A stretch of 8,408 nt of DNA from Thermoleophilaceae bacterium (lineage in GTDB: Bacteria > Actinomycetota > Thermoleophilia > Solirubrobacterales > Thermoleophilaceae): NCBI GenBank assembly GCA_013696425.1, contig JACCYP010000177.1:1-8408 (forward strand), read 5' to 3'. Position numbers and translations under genes: made by a program. Every line of letters begins with the position of its first letter. Within the stretch, counting starts at the first letter, position 1. Positions 7,332 to 8,408 of this stretch are shown piece by piece. The notes beneath the pieces are model-generated. The model saw nothing but the letters and a program-made list of their open reading frames with translations, was not told the DNA's origin and made no database searches.

Positions 7332-8193
7332 GTGCCCCACGCAGGCGCTCGACCTCGTCGGGCGCCATGTCGTAGCCATGCGCGGGCTCGGGGTAGCGGC
7401 GGTCGCGGACGTCGGCGGCGTAGGCCTCGACACCCTGCACCATCGACTCGCGGATGTCGCCGTAGCGCTTCACGAAGCGGGCGGCGTGGCCGTCGTAGAT
7501 GCCGAGCAGGTCGTGGAACACGAGCACCTGGCCGTCGGTCGCGGGACCGGCTCCGATCCCGATCACCGGGATCTCGACTTGCGGCATCAGCATTTCGGTG
7601 AGCTGGCTCGGGACGGCTTCGAACACGATCGCGAAGCAGCCCGCCTCCTGGAGCGCCAGGGCGTCCTCGACTACCTCCATCGCGCGCTCGGCGGTGCGGC
7701 CCTGGGAGCGGTAGCCCCCGAGCGCCGTGGCCGTCTGGGGCGTGAGGCCCACGTGCCCCATCACGGGGATGCCGGCGCCGACGATCGCCGCGGCGCGGTC
7801 GACGGAGGATCCGCCGCGCTCGAGCTTCACGGCGTCGCAGCCGGCCTCCTTCACGAACCGCTGCGCGGTGGCGATGGCCTGCTCGTCGGAGGCCTCGTAG
7901 GAGCCGAACGGGAGGTCGCCCACGAGGAAGGGCGTGGTGAGTCCGCGGCGGGCGGCGGCGGCGAGCATCAGCATCTCGTCGGTCGACACCGGCACCGTGC
8001 TCGGGTAGCCGAGCACGGTCATCGCGGCCGAGTCGCCCACGAGCACCATGTCCACGCCGGCGGTCTCGGCCACCTGCGCGCTCGGGTAGTCGTAGGCGGT
8101 GACCATCACGATCGGCTCGCCGAGAGCCTTCTTCTCGGCGAGCGTCGAGAGCGACACTGACGGGCGCTTGGCAACTGGGGCGTGGGCGCTCAT
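7288..8193 (-). CDS. panB: PanB, 3-methyl-2-oxobutanoate hydroxymethyltransferase
   Basis: Ketopantoate synthesis: transfers a hydroxymethyl group from 5,10-methylenetetrahydrofolate to 2-oxoisovalerate, the first committed step towards pantothenate and CoA; a TIM-barrel, Mg-dependent cytoplasmic enzyme. 301 residues. Motifs: TAYDYPSA (32-39), VGDSAAMTVLGYPST (52-66, metal-ligand Asp54), GDLPFGSY (92-99, Asp93), KLERGG (123-128, Glu125), GHVGLTPQ (146-153), then ALGGYRSQGRT, IVFEAVP, IGIGAG and HDLLG. The usual KLEGG has Arg in place of the first Gly here. It is longer than the E. coli enzyme (264 residues): there is an N-terminal lead of about 15 residues and a C-terminal tail ending in a basic Arg/Ser/Gly-rich stretch encoded in the overlap with A2. 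The ATG overlaps the panD stop (ATGA) and has a strong GGAGGT nine bases upstream, so the start is secure. Co-transcribed with panD. Confidence 0.97.
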   Translation of the reverse strand: MSAHAPVAKRPSVSLSTLAEKKALGEPIVMVTAYDYPSAQVAETAGVDMVLVGDSAAMTVLGYPSTVPVSTDEMLMLAAAARRGLTTPFLVGDLPFGSYEASDEQAIATAQRFVKEAGCDAVKLERGGSSVDRAAAIVGAGIPVMGHVGLTPQTATALGGYRSQGRTAERAMEVVEDALALQEAGCFAIVFEAVPSQLTEMLMPQVEIPVIGIGAGPATDGQVLVFHDLLGIYDGHAARFVKRYGDIRESMVQGVEAYAADVRDRRYPEPAHGYDMAPDEVERLRGALSSGASPRGARRPA

Positions 8194-8408
8194 CGAGCGA
8201 TTACCTCCGCGAGGCTTCCAGCCCCGCGTTCTGATGTGGTTGACCGGCTTCCAGCCGGTCCTGATCTGCGGTTGTACTCGTCGACGAGCACCACACGGGG
8301 CGCGTAGTCCTCGAGCTCCTCTTCGGAGTAGGACGCGTATGAGACGACGATCACCTTGTCGCCCTTGTGCACCAAGCGCGCCGCCGCGCCGTTGATACAG
8401 ACCTCGCC
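8190..8408 (-). CDS. panD: PanD, aspartate 1-decarboxylase (5'-partial)
   Basis: Pyruvoyl-dependent decarboxylation of L-aspartate to beta-alanine, the other half of pantothenate. Only the C-terminal 72 residues are in the window: GEVCINGAAARLVHKGDK, then VIVVSYASYSEEELEDYAPR and VVLVDEYNR, all typical of the family. The N-terminal part with the Gly-Ser self-cleavage site that creates the pyruvoyl group lies outside, so activity cannot be judged. After VDEYNR there is a roughly 27-residue Gly/Ser/Arg-rich tail (SGPAGSRS...GAGSLAEVIAR) that coincides with a DNA repeat (8213-8273) and does not look like conserved enzyme. The stop overlaps the panB ATG, so the two are coupled; panD is upstream in the operon. 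Confidence 0.95.
   Translation of the reverse strand, partial: GEVCINGAAARLVHKGDKVIVVSYASYSEEELEDYAPRVVLVDEYNRRSGPAGSRSTTSERGAGSLAEVIAR
8203..8208 (-). promoter_or_regulatory. Strong ribosome-binding site of panB
   Basis: Read leftwards this is GGAGGT, nine bases before the panB ATG, and it lies inside the last codons of panD. It is the best Shine-Dalgarno in the window and fixes the panB start, which also overlaps the panD stop. Confidence 0.85.
8213..8273. repeat. Two imperfect copies of a roughly 30-base palindromic (REP-like) unit in the panD tail
   Basis: GGCTTCCAGCC occurs at 8213-8223 and again at 8246-8256, exactly 33 bases apart. Each copy is followed by a related arm: CTGATGTGGTT at 8231-8241 and CTGATCTGCGGTT at 8261-8273. 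The second copy sits in a perfect hairpin, GACCGGCT-TCC-AGCCGGTC (8242-8260). The repeats are read in frame as the panD C-terminal tail (PAGSR and GAGSL). Interspersed short palindromes of this sort usually lie between genes; here one appears to have been absorbed into the coding end of panD, just upstream of the panB ribosome-binding site. Whether it recurs elsewhere in the genome cannot be seen. Confidence 0.6.

Noticed and set aside
7027..8160. A 377-codon rightward open frame antisense to panB
   Set aside because: His/Ala/Gly/Val-rich antisense reading of panB, whose motifs and ribosome-binding site are unmistakable.

Overview
The window is very GC-rich DNA with strong G/C preference at third codon positions, tightly packed genes and GTG/TTG start options. 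Together with the protein sequences (for example the PanB segment GYRSQGRT), this points to an actinobacterium, most likely a deep-branching soil type such as Thermoleophilia. The phylum is a fair inference. The class is a guess.

Layout, left to right. (1) The 5'-truncated nucleotide-excision-repair gene uvrA runs rightwards into the window. (2) It is followed by a hexapeptide-repeat (left-handed beta-helix) acyltransferase gene that probably overlaps uvrA by about 20 bases. (3) That gene overlaps by one base (TGATG) a 600-residue protein, called A1 here, with three parts: an N-terminal STAND/NB-ARC-type ATPase, a degenerate GNAT (acetyltransferase-fold) domain and a C-terminal helix-turn-helix. 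(4) A small leftward gene encodes a 118-residue protein that may have a PH-like fold. Its 3' end overlaps that of A1. (5) An 83-base divergent intergenic region carries a candidate leaderless promoter and an 11-base-period GGTCTC direct repeat. (6) A second 624-residue STAND-GNAT-HTH protein, A2, is clearly a paralogue of A1. (7) Convergent to A2, and overlapping it by 44 bases, is a leftward pantothenate pair: panB, then 5'-truncated panD at the right edge. The two overlap by ATGA, and a strong ribosome-binding site lies inside the panD tail.

The ordinary parts are DNA repair (uvrA) and vitamin B5/CoA precursor synthesis (panD, panB). The unusual part is the 3.2-5.4-7.3 kb block: two paralogous ATPase switches, each fused to an acetyltransferase-like sensor domain and a DNA-binding domain, flanking a small opposite-strand gene. 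The layout is what would be expected of a nucleotide-gated, ligand-sensing transcription regulator pair, possibly controlling the shared intergenic region. The two copies differ at key switch positions: the MHD-type histidine is present in A2 but is Gln in A1. The target and ligand cannot be read from the sequence. No tRNA, rRNA, CRISPR array, integrase or transposase was seen. No stretch over 300 bases lacks a gene.
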